From NCBI GenBank assembly GCA_964407825.1, contig CAYOXD010000006.1, positions 1 to 57,320 on the forward strand: a DNA stretch of 57,320 nt, given 5' to 3'. The translations under genes were made by a program, and so were the position numbers. Below are positions 41,368 through 50,092 of the stretch, in pieces (within the stretch, counting starts at the first letter, position 1; every line of letters starts with the position of its first letter). The notes under the pieces are model-generated. The model had not been told where the DNA came from and did no database searches. It was given only the letters and a program-made list of their open reading frames with translations. The stretch is from CAYOXD01 sp964407825. Lineage in GTDB: Bacteria > Desulfobacterota > Desulfobacteria > Desulfobacterales > JAFDDL01.

Positions 41368-42469
41368 ATGACATACGAACCCAAACAGAATATCAAGGAA
41401 ATCGAAACCGCCATGGATCAGATCCGAGGTTATCTTTGACCTGCCGGGCAAAGAAAACCGGTTGAAGGAAATCGAACACCTCATTTCAAGGGATGGTTTC
41501 TGGGACAACCCCGAAAAGAGTAAACCGATTCTCCAGGAACGGACACTGCTGGCGGACAAGGTGGACACCTTCCACAGGTTGCTGGGGGAACTGGAAGATT
41601 GCCGGCTTCTTCACGAATTGGCGGTGGAGGAATCGGACGCGGAGACCTTGGAGGAGGTAAGCCGACAGCTCGATGAACTCTCCCGGCAGGTCAAAGCATT
41701 CTCCCTGGCCCTCATGCTCACCGGTGAACAGGATGCCAGCAACGCCATCGTTTCCATTAACGCGGGAGCCGGCGGCACGGAGGCCCAGGACTGGGCGGAG
41801 ATGCTCTTTCGCATGTACCTGCGGTGGGCTGAACGCAAGGGCTACAAGACCGACTTGATCGACCTTCAGCCCGGTGACGAGGCCGGCATCAAGAGCGTCA
41901 CCTTTACGGCCAGCGGCCATTACGTCTACGGGTTTCTCAGGAGCGAGATCGGCGTTCACCGGCTGGTGCGCATATCTCCCTACAACGCCAACGGCAAGCG
42001 CCATACCTCTTTTGCTTCGGTCTTCGTCTTCCCCGAGTTGGATAACGAGATCGAGGTGGAGATCAACGAAAAGGACCTGCGGATCGATATCTTCCGCGCC
42101 AGCGGCGCCGGCGGACAGCATGTGAACAAAACCAGCAGCGCCATTCGAATCACCCACCTGCCGACGGGCATCGTGGTTCAGAGTCAGCAGGAAAGATCCC
42201 AGCACCGGAACCGGGATCTGGCCATGAAGGTGCTAAAGGCCCGGCTCTACCAACACGAGAAGCAAAAGCAGGAGGACAAGCTCCAGCAGATCCACGATAG
42301 CAAGCAGGACATCGCCTGGGGCAGCCAGATCCGCTCCTATGTGCTGCACCCCTATCAAATGGTCAAGGATCACCGCATCGGCCTTGATGTGGGCAACGTG
42401 ACCGCCGTCCTGGACGGGGAACTGGACCCCTTCATCGAGGGCGTTCTCATGTCCAAAAAGAGTTCCTGA
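41368..42469 (+). CDS. prfB: peptide chain release factor 2 (programmed +1 frameshift)
   Basis: Class I release factor for UAA and UGA codons, about 366 residues after frameshifting. The reading frame starts at ATG 41368 (AAGGAGG 5 bases before it), runs 23 codons to an in-frame TGA at 41437-41439, and continues in the +1 frame from 41438 to 42469. GAGGT upstream and CTT-TGA-C at the stop form the usual RF2 autoregulatory site. The catalytic GGQ is in ASGAGGQHVNKTSSAIRITH. The stop-codon-reading tripeptide is SPY (in RISPYNANGKRHTSF) where SPF is usual. HRNRDLAMKVLKARLYQ and the C-terminal DLDPFIEGVL-like DGELDPFIEGVL are typical. HD and ThiE/ThiL genes follow closely. Confidence 0.96.
41426..41440 (+). 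promoter_or_regulatory. RF2 programmed frameshift site
   Basis: GAGG (41426-41429), TAT, CTT (41434-41436), TGA (41437-41439), C: the ribosome-site-like element, slippery CTT and weak stop context that make ribosomes shift +1 when RF2 is scarce. It matches the well-known prfB site. Confidence 0.93.
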
Positions 42470-42471
42470 TA

Positions 42472-43041
42472 ATGGACCCGATCGCGATCCTGAAGGAATT
42501 CTACCGCCCCGGCTCCCGCCTCTTCGAGATGCTCCTGGCCCACAGCCGCCGCGTCGCGGCCAAGGCCCTGCAGGTGGCGGACCGGATCTCCGGCAACGGA
42601 CTGGACCGGGGATTCATCGAGGAGGCCAGCCTGCTTCACGACGTCGGTATATTCCTGACCGATACGCCGAGCCTCAACTGCCTCGGCCAGCATCCCTACG
42701 TGTGCCACGGGGTCCTGGGAAGGGCGCTGCTGGAGGAGAAGGGCTTTCCCCGCCACGGTCTTGTCTGCGAGCGGCACGTCGGCGTCGGCATCACCGCCGG
42801 GGAAATCCGCTCCCTCGGCCTGCCGCTGCCCGAGCGGGACATGGTGCCCGTCACCCTGGAGGAGGAGATCATCTGCTATGCCGACAAGTACTTCTCCAAG
42901 TCCGTCGGAGCGGTCGACCGGGAAAAGTCGGTGGAAGCGGTTGCGGCGAACCTTGCCCGCTACGGCCGGGAGAAGGCCGAGCGTTTTCTCGCATGGGTGA
43001 AACGTTTCGAGAGACCGGTGATCAATGGAAGGACTCCCTGA
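42472..43041 (+). CDS. HD-domain hydrolase
   Basis: Cytoplasmic metal-dependent phosphohydrolase of 189 residues. The HD ligands are seen as LAHSRRVAAKA near residue 22, LLHDVGIFLTD near 53 (the HD pair), and a later CERHVGVGITAGE and YADKYFSKS. It begins 2 bases after the prfB stop and ends directly at the start of the thiamine fusion gene, so it belongs to the same operon. The nucleotide or other phosphate substrate is unknown. Confidence 0.88.
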   Translation: MDPIAILKEFYRPGSRLFEMLLAHSRRVAAKALQVADRISGNGLDRGFIEEASLLHDVGIFLTDTPSLNCLGQHPYVCHGVLGRALLEEKGFPRHGLVCERHVGVGITAGEIRSLGLPLPERDMVPVTLEEEIICYADKYFSKSVGAVDREKSVEAVAANLARYGREKAERFLAWVKRFERPVINGRTP

Positions 43042-44649
43042 GTGCCATTCGATCCGCTCACGACCGCGCTGAGATGGTCCGTCCGTCTCCGGGCGTCCGC
43101 CTCGGGGGTTTCCCTTGAAGCCAGGGTCCGATTGGCCATCGCCGCTGGCGCGACCCTGCTGCGCTACCCAAGCGCCACCTTCGATCTGAGAAATTTCCAG
43201 GAGCTGGCGAAGATCTGCCATCTGTGCCGCGCCAACGGGGTCGTTCTTCTCCTGGAGGATAACCCGCTCCTGGCCAGATCACTCGATGCCAACGGGATCC
43301 ACTGGACCCGGCCCCTGGCTGAGCTCCCCGCGGCTCGGGATGTCCTTTCGGAAAACGCCCTCATCGGTGCCGATATCCCCTTAGCGGATCCCGCAGCCGG
43401 CGTGGATCCGGGGGGCATCGACTACCTCTCGGTGCAGCTGTCCCCCGACGCATGGCGGACGCAAGGGCAACGGAACACCACCCTGGCCGGAATCAGGGCC
43501 CTGGCATCCGGCTCCCCGCTGCCCCTGGTGGTGCCCATGGTGGCCGACGCGGAGCTGGCTTCCCTGTGCCTGGAGGCCGGCGCGGCAGGCGTGGTCATCG
43601 AGGAGGATCACGGCCAGAAATCGGCCGGGACCCGGCAGCGCATCGCAGCAGCTTTAGGCTGCGTATCCAGGGAAACCCCGGTACTTCCCTGGCGGGACGA
43701 ATTCCAGCTGATCCACCGACTCCTTACCCGGCAGGGGCGCCCAGGGCCGGCCGAGCATCCGGCCGTCCGGGTCCCTCCCGGGGATGATGCCTGTCTTCTC
43801 GCCCCCCTGACCCGGCCGGTGATTACTACTGACACCCAGCGAGAGGGAGTCCATTTCCGGTTCGAGTGGCAAGCCCCCCAGGAGATTGGCGAAAGGGCCG
43901 TCAACGTGGCCCTGAGCGATCTTGCGGCTTCCTACGCGACGCCTGTCGGGCTCTTTATCAATCTCAGCCTCCCGGACTGGATGCCGGAGCGGACGGTCAT
44001 CGCGCTGTATCGGGGGGTGGAGCAGGCGCTCGGGGCCCACGGCGCGGCCCTCGGGGGCGGGAATGTATCCCGGGGCCGGGAGTTCGCCATGGACCTATTC
44101 GCCGTGGGCGAGGGCCGGCCGGATCTATTCCCCACTCGATCCGCGGCCCGGCCGGGATTCGGGCTCTACGCCACAGGTCCCCTGGGACTGGCCCGGGCCG
44201 GCCTGGAAGCACTACGGCTCAAAGACCCGGGCTTTCCCCATCTCATTGAGCACTTCAAAAGGCCGGTGGCTCGGTTCAAGGCCGCAACGGTGCTGGCCGA
44301 GCACGGCGTCCAGTGCGTAATGGACATCAGCGACGGGCTAGCCGGCGACGCCCGTCACATGGCCGAGGCATCAGGCGTGAGTATCGAAATCGATGTAACG
44401 GGAATGGAGCAGGGAGTGGAATTCACAGCCTTTTGCCGAAAGTATGGAAGATGCCCGGGAACGCTGGCAATCAGCGGAGGAGAGGACTATGAACTGCTCT
44501 TTGCCTGCCCGCCGGAGATCTTCGAGAGCATCAGACGCCGGCTGCCTCAGGCCCTGCAGGTGGGCCGTATTCTGGCCTGGCAGGGGCACCCCCTTGTGGG
44601 CAAGGCCGCCGGCATCCGTTCCTTTCAGCATGGAGAAAAGAAGCAATAG
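43042..44649 (+). CDS. thiL: thiamine-monophosphate kinase ThiL with N-terminal degenerate ThiE-like domain
   Basis: Fusion of 535 residues starting at GTG 43042, directly after the HD stop. Residues about 218-535 are a full ThiL, which makes thiamine diphosphate from thiamine phosphate and ATP: GDDACLLAPL near 247, LSDLAASYATPVG near 291, MDISDGLAGDARHMAE near 434 and SGGEDYELLFACP near 476. Residues about 1-205 follow the TIM-barrel layout of thiamine phosphate synthase ThiE, but its key motifs are changed: LLRYPSATFD replaces the substrate-binding QLRxK segment, LLLEDNPLLARS replaces the INDRxDLA segment and GIHWTR replaces VHLGQ. Activity of this half is doubtful; it may bind a ligand or be structural. 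Another thiE should exist elsewhere. Confidence 0.88.
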   Translation: MPFDPLTTALRWSVRLRASASGVSLEARVRLAIAAGATLLRYPSATFDLRNFQELAKICHLCRANGVVLLLEDNPLLARSLDANGIHWTRPLAELPAARDVLSENALIGADIPLADPAAGVDPGGIDYLSVQLSPDAWRTQGQRNTTLAGIRALASGSPLPLVVPMVADAELASLCLEAGAAGVVIEEDHGQKSAGTRQRIAAALGCVSRETPVLPWRDEFQLIHRLLTRQGRPGPAEHPAVRVPPGDDACLLAPLTRPVITTDTQREGVHFRFEWQAPQEIGERAVNVALSDLAASYATPVGLFINLSLPDWMPERTVIALYRGVEQALGAHGAALGGGNVSRGREFAMDLFAVGEGRPDLFPTRSAARPGFGLYATGPLGLARAGLEALRLKDPGFPHLIEHFKRPVARFKAATVLAEHGVQCVMDISDGLAGDARHMAEASGVSIEIDVTGMEQGVEFTAFCRKYGRCPGTLAISGGEDYELLFACPPEIFESIRRRLPQALQVGRILAWQGHPLVGKAAGIRSFQHGEKKQ

Positions 44650-44664
44650 GGGACCAAGGGCGGC

Positions 44665-44940
44665 TCACGCCGCTCCGGGACGCCTTCGCATGGCCCTCAG
44701 GATCGGTGTATTGACCACCAGCGCGGAGACGTCCTTGTCCCGCTTGATATCAAGCTTGAGTTCCCCCTCGTCGATCTCGAAGTAGCGCGAAATAACGGCG
44801 ATCACGTCCCGCTGCAAATCGCTCAAGACCTCCTCCGACACCTCCATCTGATCATAAATAAGGGCGAACTGAAGGCGCTTTTTTGCAACCGACTTGCTGT
44901 TGTTCTTTCCAAAAAACTTATCAAAAAACCCGTTCAGCAT
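44665..44940 (-). CDS. minE: cell division topological specificity factor MinE
   Basis: Small protein that stimulates MinD ATPase and drives Min oscillation so the division ring forms at mid-cell. 91 residues. The membrane-binding N-terminus is FFDKFFGKNNSKSVAKKRL, then the MinD-binding helix RLQFALIYDQME, and the topological domain LQRDVIAVISRYFEIDEGEL. It follows minD by 12 bases with GGAGG before its ATG. Convergent with the thiamine fusion gene 15 bases away. Confidence 0.95.
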   Translation of the reverse strand: MLNGFFDKFFGKNNSKSVAKKRLQFALIYDQMEVSEEVLSDLQRDVIAVISRYFEIDEGELKLDIKRDKDVSALVVNTPILRAMRRRPGAA

Positions 44941-44952
44941 GAGAGCGCCTCC

Positions 44953-45753
44953 TTAATTCCTGCCAGCGATTTTCCGACCGATTTTCCCCCAAAAGCCCTT
45001 CCGCGTCTTTGGCACCTCAATGGGAAGGTCCGCCTGGCCGTTGAGCCGCATGGCAATCCGCCACAGGGCTTCGCCGGCCACACAGCCCTTTCGGGAAACC
45101 ATGGGCTGACCGGTGTTGGTGGACACCACCACCTGCTCATCCATGGGGATCAGCCCCAGAAGATCGATGGACAGCACATCCACCACGTCCGTATGGCTGA
45201 GCATATCTCCCTTTTCCACCATTTCCGGGACAATCCGGTTAATGACGAGCTTGGGGGTAATGGAGCGCGAATACAGAAGGCCGATCACCCGGTCCGCATC
45301 CCTTATGGAAGATACCTCAGGGGTACAGATCACCACGGCCTCGTCGGCACCGGCCACGGCGTTCTCGAATCCCCGCTCGATGCCCGCCGGACAATCCATC
45401 AGGGTAAAATCGTATTCCTTTCTCATGCGCTGACAGAACTTCACCATCTCCTCGGGTTTCAGGATGTCCTTGTTGTCGCTTTGGGAGGCGGGCAGCAGAT
45501 AGAGATTGTCGATTTTGCGATCCTTGATGGCCGCCTGATTGATGCGACATCTCCCCTTGACGGCGTCCACTACGGTGAAAACGATCCGGTTCTCGAGTCC
45601 AAGAATAACATCGAGATTTCGAAGCCCGATGTCCATATCCACGACGGCCACCCGTTTGCCTTCCATGGCCAGGGCCGCACCGATATTGGCCGTCGCCGTA
45701 GATTTTCCCACTCCCCCCTTGCCTGAAGTGATGACGATTGTTTTTCCGACCAA
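44953..45753 (-). CDS. minD: septum site-determining ATPase MinD
   Basis: Membrane-cycling ATPase that recruits MinC and is displaced by MinE. 266 residues. The deviant Walker A is TSGKGGVGKSTATANIG near residue 9, with VVDMDIGLRNLD near 38 and MDCPAGIERGF near 119. The C-terminal amphipathic helix is GFWGKIGRKIAGRN. The start codon is TTG at 45753: GTGAGGTG lies 4 bases before it, and no ATG or GTG fits. Middle gene of minC-D-E; 158 bases separate it from minC. Confidence 0.95.
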   Translation of the reverse strand: MVGKTIVITSGKGGVGKSTATANIGAALAMEGKRVAVVDMDIGLRNLDVILGLENRIVFTVVDAVKGRCRINQAAIKDRKIDNLYLLPASQSDNKDILKPEEMVKFCQRMRKEYDFTLMDCPAGIERGFENAVAGADEAVVICTPEVSSIRDADRVIGLLYSRSITPKLVINRIVPEMVEKGDMLSHTDVVDVLSIDLLGLIPMDEQVVVSTNTGQPMVSRKGCVAGEALWRIAMRLNGQADLPIEVPKTRKGFWGKIGRKIAGRN

Positions 45754-45911
45754 TTTTCACCTCACGGTTTCATCAATTTGGTTGAAGTCCGATGCCGACC
45801 CCTGCGTCCACCACCGACGCGGGTCTTGCATCTATCCGTCTTGCATATATTAAGGTACAGGGTATTTGGAAGTTCAGTACACGAAAACCGTTTCGCCCTT
45901 GGGACGGGCGT

Positions 45912-46604
45912 TTACCGGATCTCCGGCCAGGGAAGTTTGCCAAAAGGGTCGGCCGTCAGATAGTCCTCCACCACCAGCCGGCCCTCCTCTACATGGGCAT
46001 ATTCCGCCACCTTCTCTCCGGTGGGGGGAAGACCGGCGGCCACAAAGCCTCCGATCTGCACCTGAGTCGGCCTGAAGTCGAGGGCCATGATGATGGCCGA
46101 CTCGTTATCCGGACTCCCGGCCATGGCATTGCCGCAGAGCCGCCCGAGAATCAAAATGTCCCCGCCGGCGATCACCTCACCTCCCGGATTCACATCCCCC
46201 ATCAGCACCAGGTGCTTTCGGGCCTCCACCTTTTGGCCCGATCGAACCCGACCCGACACCATCAGTACGTCGCTTCGGCGATATCGCCATGTTTCAGGCC
46301 GCTCCTGTTTCCGATGGGCTTCACCGACGTCGGGGCGTCTCTTTTGCGGAGCTGATACCATCCCCACATCGAAGGTCTCTTTCAGGTAGGTGCCCAGGAC
46401 GCCGATCAGGGCTTCGTGGCCATTTTCTTCTCCCGGGTCCAGAATGACACGGGCATTGACGGCAAGGTGCCGCAACCTCTCAAATATTCGTTTCAGCTCG
46501 TCCTGTAGCTGCTCCCTGGTCCGGCTGGGGTCAAAGGTGACCCAAAGGCTGTCTCCAACGCCCTTCAGTCTTGCAGATGGTGTGGTTTGCTCTGAAGCGT
46601 CCAT
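45912..46604 (-). CDS. minC: septum site-determining inhibitor MinC
   Basis: Inhibitor of FtsZ assembly positioned by MinD. 230 residues. The N-terminal domain (about 10-95) is weakly conserved as usual. The C-terminal beta-helix (about 120-222) is clear: GRVRSGQKVEARKHLVLMGD, VNPGGEVIAGGDILILGRLC and GNAMAGSPDNESAIIMALDF. First gene of minC-D-E. Transcription probably begins at the promoter near 46707-46735. Confidence 0.94.
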   Translation of the reverse strand: MDASEQTTPSARLKGVGDSLWVTFDPSRTREQLQDELKRIFERLRHLAVNARVILDPGEENGHEALIGVLGTYLKETFDVGMVSAPQKRRPDVGEAHRKQERPETWRYRRSDVLMVSGRVRSGQKVEARKHLVLMGDVNPGGEVIAGGDILILGRLCGNAMAGSPDNESAIIMALDFRPTQVQIGGFVAAGLPPTGEKVAEYAHVEEGRLVVEDYLTADPFGKLPWPEIR

Positions 46605-46706
46605 TTATCCCGTGGGGTTTCGGTCCAGCCTCCGGCCGCCGCGAGGCAACCAGCGGGCGGTCCGGGAGCGAAACGGTTTTCTTTCTGCCAAATACACGTT
46701 GCAGGG

Positions 46707-46735
46707 GATATAATGGAAAGCGGCTTGTGTGTCAA
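46707..46735 (-). promoter_or_regulatory. candidate promoter of minCDE
   Basis: On the minus strand TTGACA, 17 bases, TATATC, about 100 bases before minC. A perfect 12-base palindrome ACAATATATTGT (46749-46760) lies just upstream of the -35. The rest of the 451-base gap 46605-47055 is AT-rich with A runs and holds no gene that I can support. Confidence 0.55.
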
Positions 46736-46953
46736 TACGAAAAAAACAACAATATATTGTGTGATCTGGGTTCCATCCTATGAAAATCCATAAAATTTAG
46801 ACCTTTCGCCAAAAAACCCTTGCGAATCCAAAAAAAAAATTATATGGCAGGAAAACCACGCTGAATAAAAAATTATTCTTTCTAAAAACGGCCGGCGGGC
46901 AAGCCATTGCGTTTGTTTCTCAGCGTAGATCTTTACCAATCCAGCATTTAATA

Positions 46954-46983
46954 TTGACAATGTATATATCTTTCAGCAATTAT
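46954..46983 (+). promoter_or_regulatory. candidate promoter of the HU gene
   Basis: TTGACA, an 18-base spacer and AATTAT, about 73 bases before the HU start in an AT-rich stretch. Confidence 0.45.
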
Positions 46984-47055
46984 AGAGAAAAATCACAATG
47001 TCCCAATGATGATGTCCCTTTGTTCCAACAGAAACCTTAAATGCAGGAGGGGTAA

Positions 47056-47328
47056 ATGACCAAAGCGGAATTAGTCGACAAAATGTCACAGGAAGCGGGT
47101 ATCTCCAAGATTGCAGCATCGGCAGCGCTGGATTCTTTTGTCAGCAATGTCACCAAGGCATTGAAGAAAAAGGACGGCAAGGTGACTCTGGTGGGATTCG
47201 GGACCTTCCAAAAGGCGAGGCGTAAAGCCCGGGTCGGCCGTAATCCCCAAACGGGGGAAGAAATCAAAATAAAAGCTGCCAATGTCGTCAAATTCAAACC
47301 TGGGAAAAAACTCAAGGACGCTGTTTGA
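47056..47328 (+). CDS. hup: DNA-binding protein HU
   Basis: Small histone-like protein that bends and compacts DNA, 90 residues, dimeric. MTKAELVDKMSQEAGISK begins the family pattern, followed by VTLVGFGTFQ, the DNA-binding arm with RNPQTGEEIKI, and VVKFKPGKKLKDAV. CAGGAGGGG precedes the ATG at a short distance, a strong ribosome site. Transcribed alone, with its own promoter and terminator. Confidence 0.97.
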   Translation: MTKAELVDKMSQEAGISKIAASAALDSFVSNVTKALKKKDGKVTLVGFGTFQKARRKARVGRNPQTGEEIKIKAANVVKFKPGKKLKDAV

Positions 47329-47358
47329 GGCGCCGCCTCCAACCGCGCAAGGCTGCCC

Positions 47359-47399
47359 GGGGCAGTTTTATCGGAATCCACCGGCCGAACTGCCCCTTT
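47359..47399 (+). terminator. terminator of the HU gene
   Basis: GGGGCAGTT (47359-47367) pairs with AACTGCCCC (47388-47396), followed by TTTC, 30 bases after the HU stop codon. The 20-base loop can form a small inner stem (CGG with CCG). Confidence 0.7.
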
Positions 47400-47525
47400 C
47401 CTCCCCCAATTGAGGCTCAACCGCCAGGAGCCGACTGCCCATACTTCATGTATTGATCTCAGGCGCCCCCTCCGCGGCCAGGGCATCGGACCGCACGGGA
47501 TGGCGCACACGCCTTCACTTCTTTT

Positions 47526-48347
47526 TTATAGCTGCACGTTGTCCGGGTCCATCAGGAGGCTGACGGCCAGATTCGCCTGCTGGCCGGCGGCGATGTTCAC
47601 CCGCGGGGCCATAAGACCTCTTCCCGGTTTTGCTTCACGGGTGAGATCTCCCACCACATATATCCGTTCCCCCAACTGCCGCGTCTGGATACTGTTGTTT
47701 TCACCGTAGCCGGCCAGACCCGAGGCGGAGACGACAAAAGCCTCGGCCAGGCGTTCGGCAACCGTTTCGAGGATCATCACCTTTTGATCGGCACGGTCGA
47801 AACATTCCAGAATGACCTTGGCCCTTCGGAAGATTTCCGGAATATTGTCCCTGTCGAGCAGGACCCGGTGAGCCTCCACCCGGATGTAGGGGTTGATCTT
47901 CGTCAGGATATCCACCAGGGCATCGGTCTTATAGGCGCCGATGTGTTCGATGAAATACTGCTGACGGTTGAGGTTGCTCGGCTCCACCACATCGAAATCC
48001 GCCACGATAAGGGTTCCCACGCCCATCCGGGCAAGAGCAACGGCCGCATTGGACCCCAGGCCGCCGAGGCCCGCAACCCCCACAACGCCATGCTTCATCG
48101 CCTCATGGACGCCCGGGGTATGCCGCGCCACCATCAGGGACTCGAGATCCGCCTCCGAAGGAATCTCCCCCCGCTGGATCAACACGATGTGCTCTCCCCC
48201 CGTCAAACGCCTTTCCGGCGGACAGGGGGCCCCATCCAGGATCAGCACATCCGCCTCCGGTTTCACCTCGTCCCGGAGGGTGCCAAGGCGCTTTCCTGCC
48301 TGGGTCTCATGGGGCTGCTCGTTGACGGTGAGCCTTATGGTTTGCAT
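47526..48347 (-). CDS. ThiF/MoeB-family E1-like protein with N-terminal ThiS-like domain
   Basis: Cytoplasmic adenylyltransferase-type protein of 273 residues. Residues 1-64 look like a ubiquitin-fold sulfur carrier (IRLTVNEQPHETQAGKRLGT, ending at IVLIQRGEIP) but lack the C-terminal Gly-Gly. Residues 65-273 are an E1-like domain: GVAGLGGLGSNAAVALARMG is the ATP site, VADFDVVEPSNLNRQQY is typical, and LECFDRADQK gives the Cys region. This layout resembles the ThiF family 2 proteins used for thiamine or tungsten/molybdenum cofactor synthesis. Which carrier it activates is unknown; no thiS, thiG or moaD gene is near. Confidence 0.85.
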   Translation of the reverse strand: MQTIRLTVNEQPHETQAGKRLGTLRDEVKPEADVLILDGAPCPPERRLTGGEHIVLIQRGEIPSEADLESLMVARHTPGVHEAMKHGVVGVAGLGGLGSNAAVALARMGVGTLIVADFDVVEPSNLNRQQYFIEHIGAYKTDALVDILTKINPYIRVEAHRVLLDRDNIPEIFRRAKVILECFDRADQKVMILETVAERLAEAFVVSASGLAGYGENNSIQTRQLGERIYVVGDLTREAKPGRGLMAPRVNIAAGQQANLAVSLLMDPDNVQL

Positions 48348-48489
48348 TTAACCTCCCATCGGAAGCATCTCTGGATGGTTGCAGGCCCCGTGGGCCCGGT
48401 ATCGGGGTCGAGAACCCACCGGTCCGACCGCCGCTACCGGTATAGCAAATTATGATCTGGATGTCAGCTGATTCAATTATAGCGCAACG

Positions 48490-48524
48490 AAAAGGCCGGT
48501 TGCCCGCCAGGCGGACAACCGGCC
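48490..48524 (-). terminator. rho-independent terminator of the nfn operon
   Basis: GGCCGGTTG (48494-48502) pairs perfectly with CAACCGGCC (48516-48524), with a further inner CCGC/GCGG stem. On the minus strand the hairpin is followed by TTTT (48490-48493). It lies 30 bases after the stop of the large Nfn-type subunit. Confidence 0.85.
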
Positions 48525-48553
48525 ATTTCTCATACAGTTGGGGAAGGCTGAAA

Positions 48554-49966
48554 CTACCAGCCGAAGGTCAGATACTTATGGATCGAGTCGGCGGCGGCCC
48601 TGCCGGCTCCCATGGCCAGGATCACCGTTGCGGCACCGGTGACGATGTCACCGCCGGCCCAGACGCCCCGTTTGGTGGTCTTGCCCGTCTCGGGATCCGT
48701 AATGACGTATCCCCATTTATTCAGGCCCATATCCGGTGTGGACTCCGTCAGAAGCGGATTGGCGCCGGAGCCCACGGCCACGATCACCAGATCGCAGTCC
48801 ATCTGAAACTCCGAGCCCGCCTTGGGTACGGGCCGGCGGCGGCCGGAATCGTCCGGCTCTCCGAGTTCCATCTGGATGCACTCCATCCCCGTCAGCCGCC
48901 CTTTGTCGTTTCCGAGATATTTCAGGGGATTTGTCAGGAGGCAGAATTCAATCCCCTCCTCCTCGGCATGGTGGATCTCCGCAGCCCTGGCCGGCATCTC
49001 CTCCCTGGACCTGCGATAGACGATCCGGACCCGATCGGCCCCCAGGCGCATGGCGGTCCGGGCCGCATCCATGGCCACATTGCCGGCACCGAGCACCACC
49101 ACATCCTTTCCCTTGGGGATGGGCGTATCATACTCCGGAAACCGGTAGGCCTTCATGAGGTTGGCCCGGGTCAGGTACTCGTTGGCAGAGAGAATTCCCA
49201 CCAGGTTCTCCCCCGGGAGATTCATGAACCGGGGAAGTCCGGCGCCCACGCCGACATAGATCGCCTCGTAGCCCTGCTCGAAGAGCTCGTCCAGGCTCAC
49301 GGTCCGGCCCACCACCACGTTGCAGTCCACCTTGACCCCGAGCCTTTCCAGGAAATGCACCTCCTGGCCCACGATATCCTTGGGCAGACGAAACTCGGGG
49401 ATACCGTAAACGAGCACCCCGCCGGGTTTGTGGAACGCCTCCATGATGGTCACGTCATACCCTTTTTGGATCAGGTCTCCAGCCACGGTAAGCCCCGAGG
49501 GGCCGGAGCCCACCACGGCGACCTTCTTCCCGATGCGATCGGCGATAGGCGGCAGAGCGCCGGTGCCTTCCTTGCGCTCCCAATCGGCCACGAACCGCTC
49601 CAGATTGCCGATGGCCACCGGATCCCCTTTCTTGGAAAGGATACACTCGCCCTCGCACTGGATCTCCTGGGGGCAGACGCGGCCGCACACGGCAGGCAGC
49701 GCATTTTGCTTCCATATATGGCGGATGGCCTCAGTGAACTTCTCCTGCGCGAGGAGCTTGATAAATCCAGGAATATCGACGCCGACGGGGCAGCCTTTCA
49801 CGCACCCGGCATTCTTGCACTGCAGACAGCGTTGGGCTTCGGCGACCGCCAGCTGCGGCGTATAGCCCAAGGGAACCTCCTCAAAATTGCGCCGCCGCAC
49901 CTCGGGTGCCTGTTCCGGCATTGCCTGCCGTGGATTTTTTACCTTTTTATTGGATTGTTCCGACAT
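48554..49966 (-). CDS. nfnB: NfnB/GltD-type NAD(P)H oxidoreductase, large subunit
   Basis: Flavin/iron-sulfur oxidoreductase of 470 residues, like the GltD-type large subunit of NADH-dependent ferredoxin:NADP oxidoreductase (Nfn). The N-terminal clusters are in EAQRCLQCKNAGCVKGCPVG and CGRVCPQEIQCEGECI. FAD site VAVVGSGPSGLTVAGDL near residue 143, NAD(P) site VVLGAGNVAMDAARTAMRLG near 292, then VRIVYRRSREEMPAR; GVWAGGDIVTGAATVILAMG near 440 is the closing flavin motif. GGGAGG lies before the ATG at 49966. It follows the small subunit by 126 bases. Bifurcating transhydrogenase is the best call, but a glutamate synthase small subunit or sulfide dehydrogenase is not excluded. Confidence 0.87.
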   Translation of the reverse strand: MSEQSNKKVKNPRQAMPEQAPEVRRRNFEEVPLGYTPQLAVAEAQRCLQCKNAGCVKGCPVGVDIPGFIKLLAQEKFTEAIRHIWKQNALPAVCGRVCPQEIQCEGECILSKKGDPVAIGNLERFVADWERKEGTGALPPIADRIGKKVAVVGSGPSGLTVAGDLIQKGYDVTIMEAFHKPGGVLVYGIPEFRLPKDIVGQEVHFLERLGVKVDCNVVVGRTVSLDELFEQGYEAIYVGVGAGLPRFMNLPGENLVGILSANEYLTRANLMKAYRFPEYDTPIPKGKDVVVLGAGNVAMDAARTAMRLGADRVRIVYRRSREEMPARAAEIHHAEEEGIEFCLLTNPLKYLGNDKGRLTGMECIQMELGEPDDSGRRRPVPKAGSEFQMDCDLVIVAVGSGANPLLTESTPDMGLNKWGYVITDPETGKTTKRGVWAGGDIVTGAATVILAMGAGRAAADSIHKYLTFGW

Positions 49967-50092
49967 TCTTTCCTCCCACCAGGCATCGGTGATCACGGGA
50001 CCATCCCCCCTGTCACCAGCCCTATTGATGGCAGCGGATGCTGCCTTTCGATGGCATGTCGCCATCGGTTATCTGCTCCAGGGTTGGACCGA

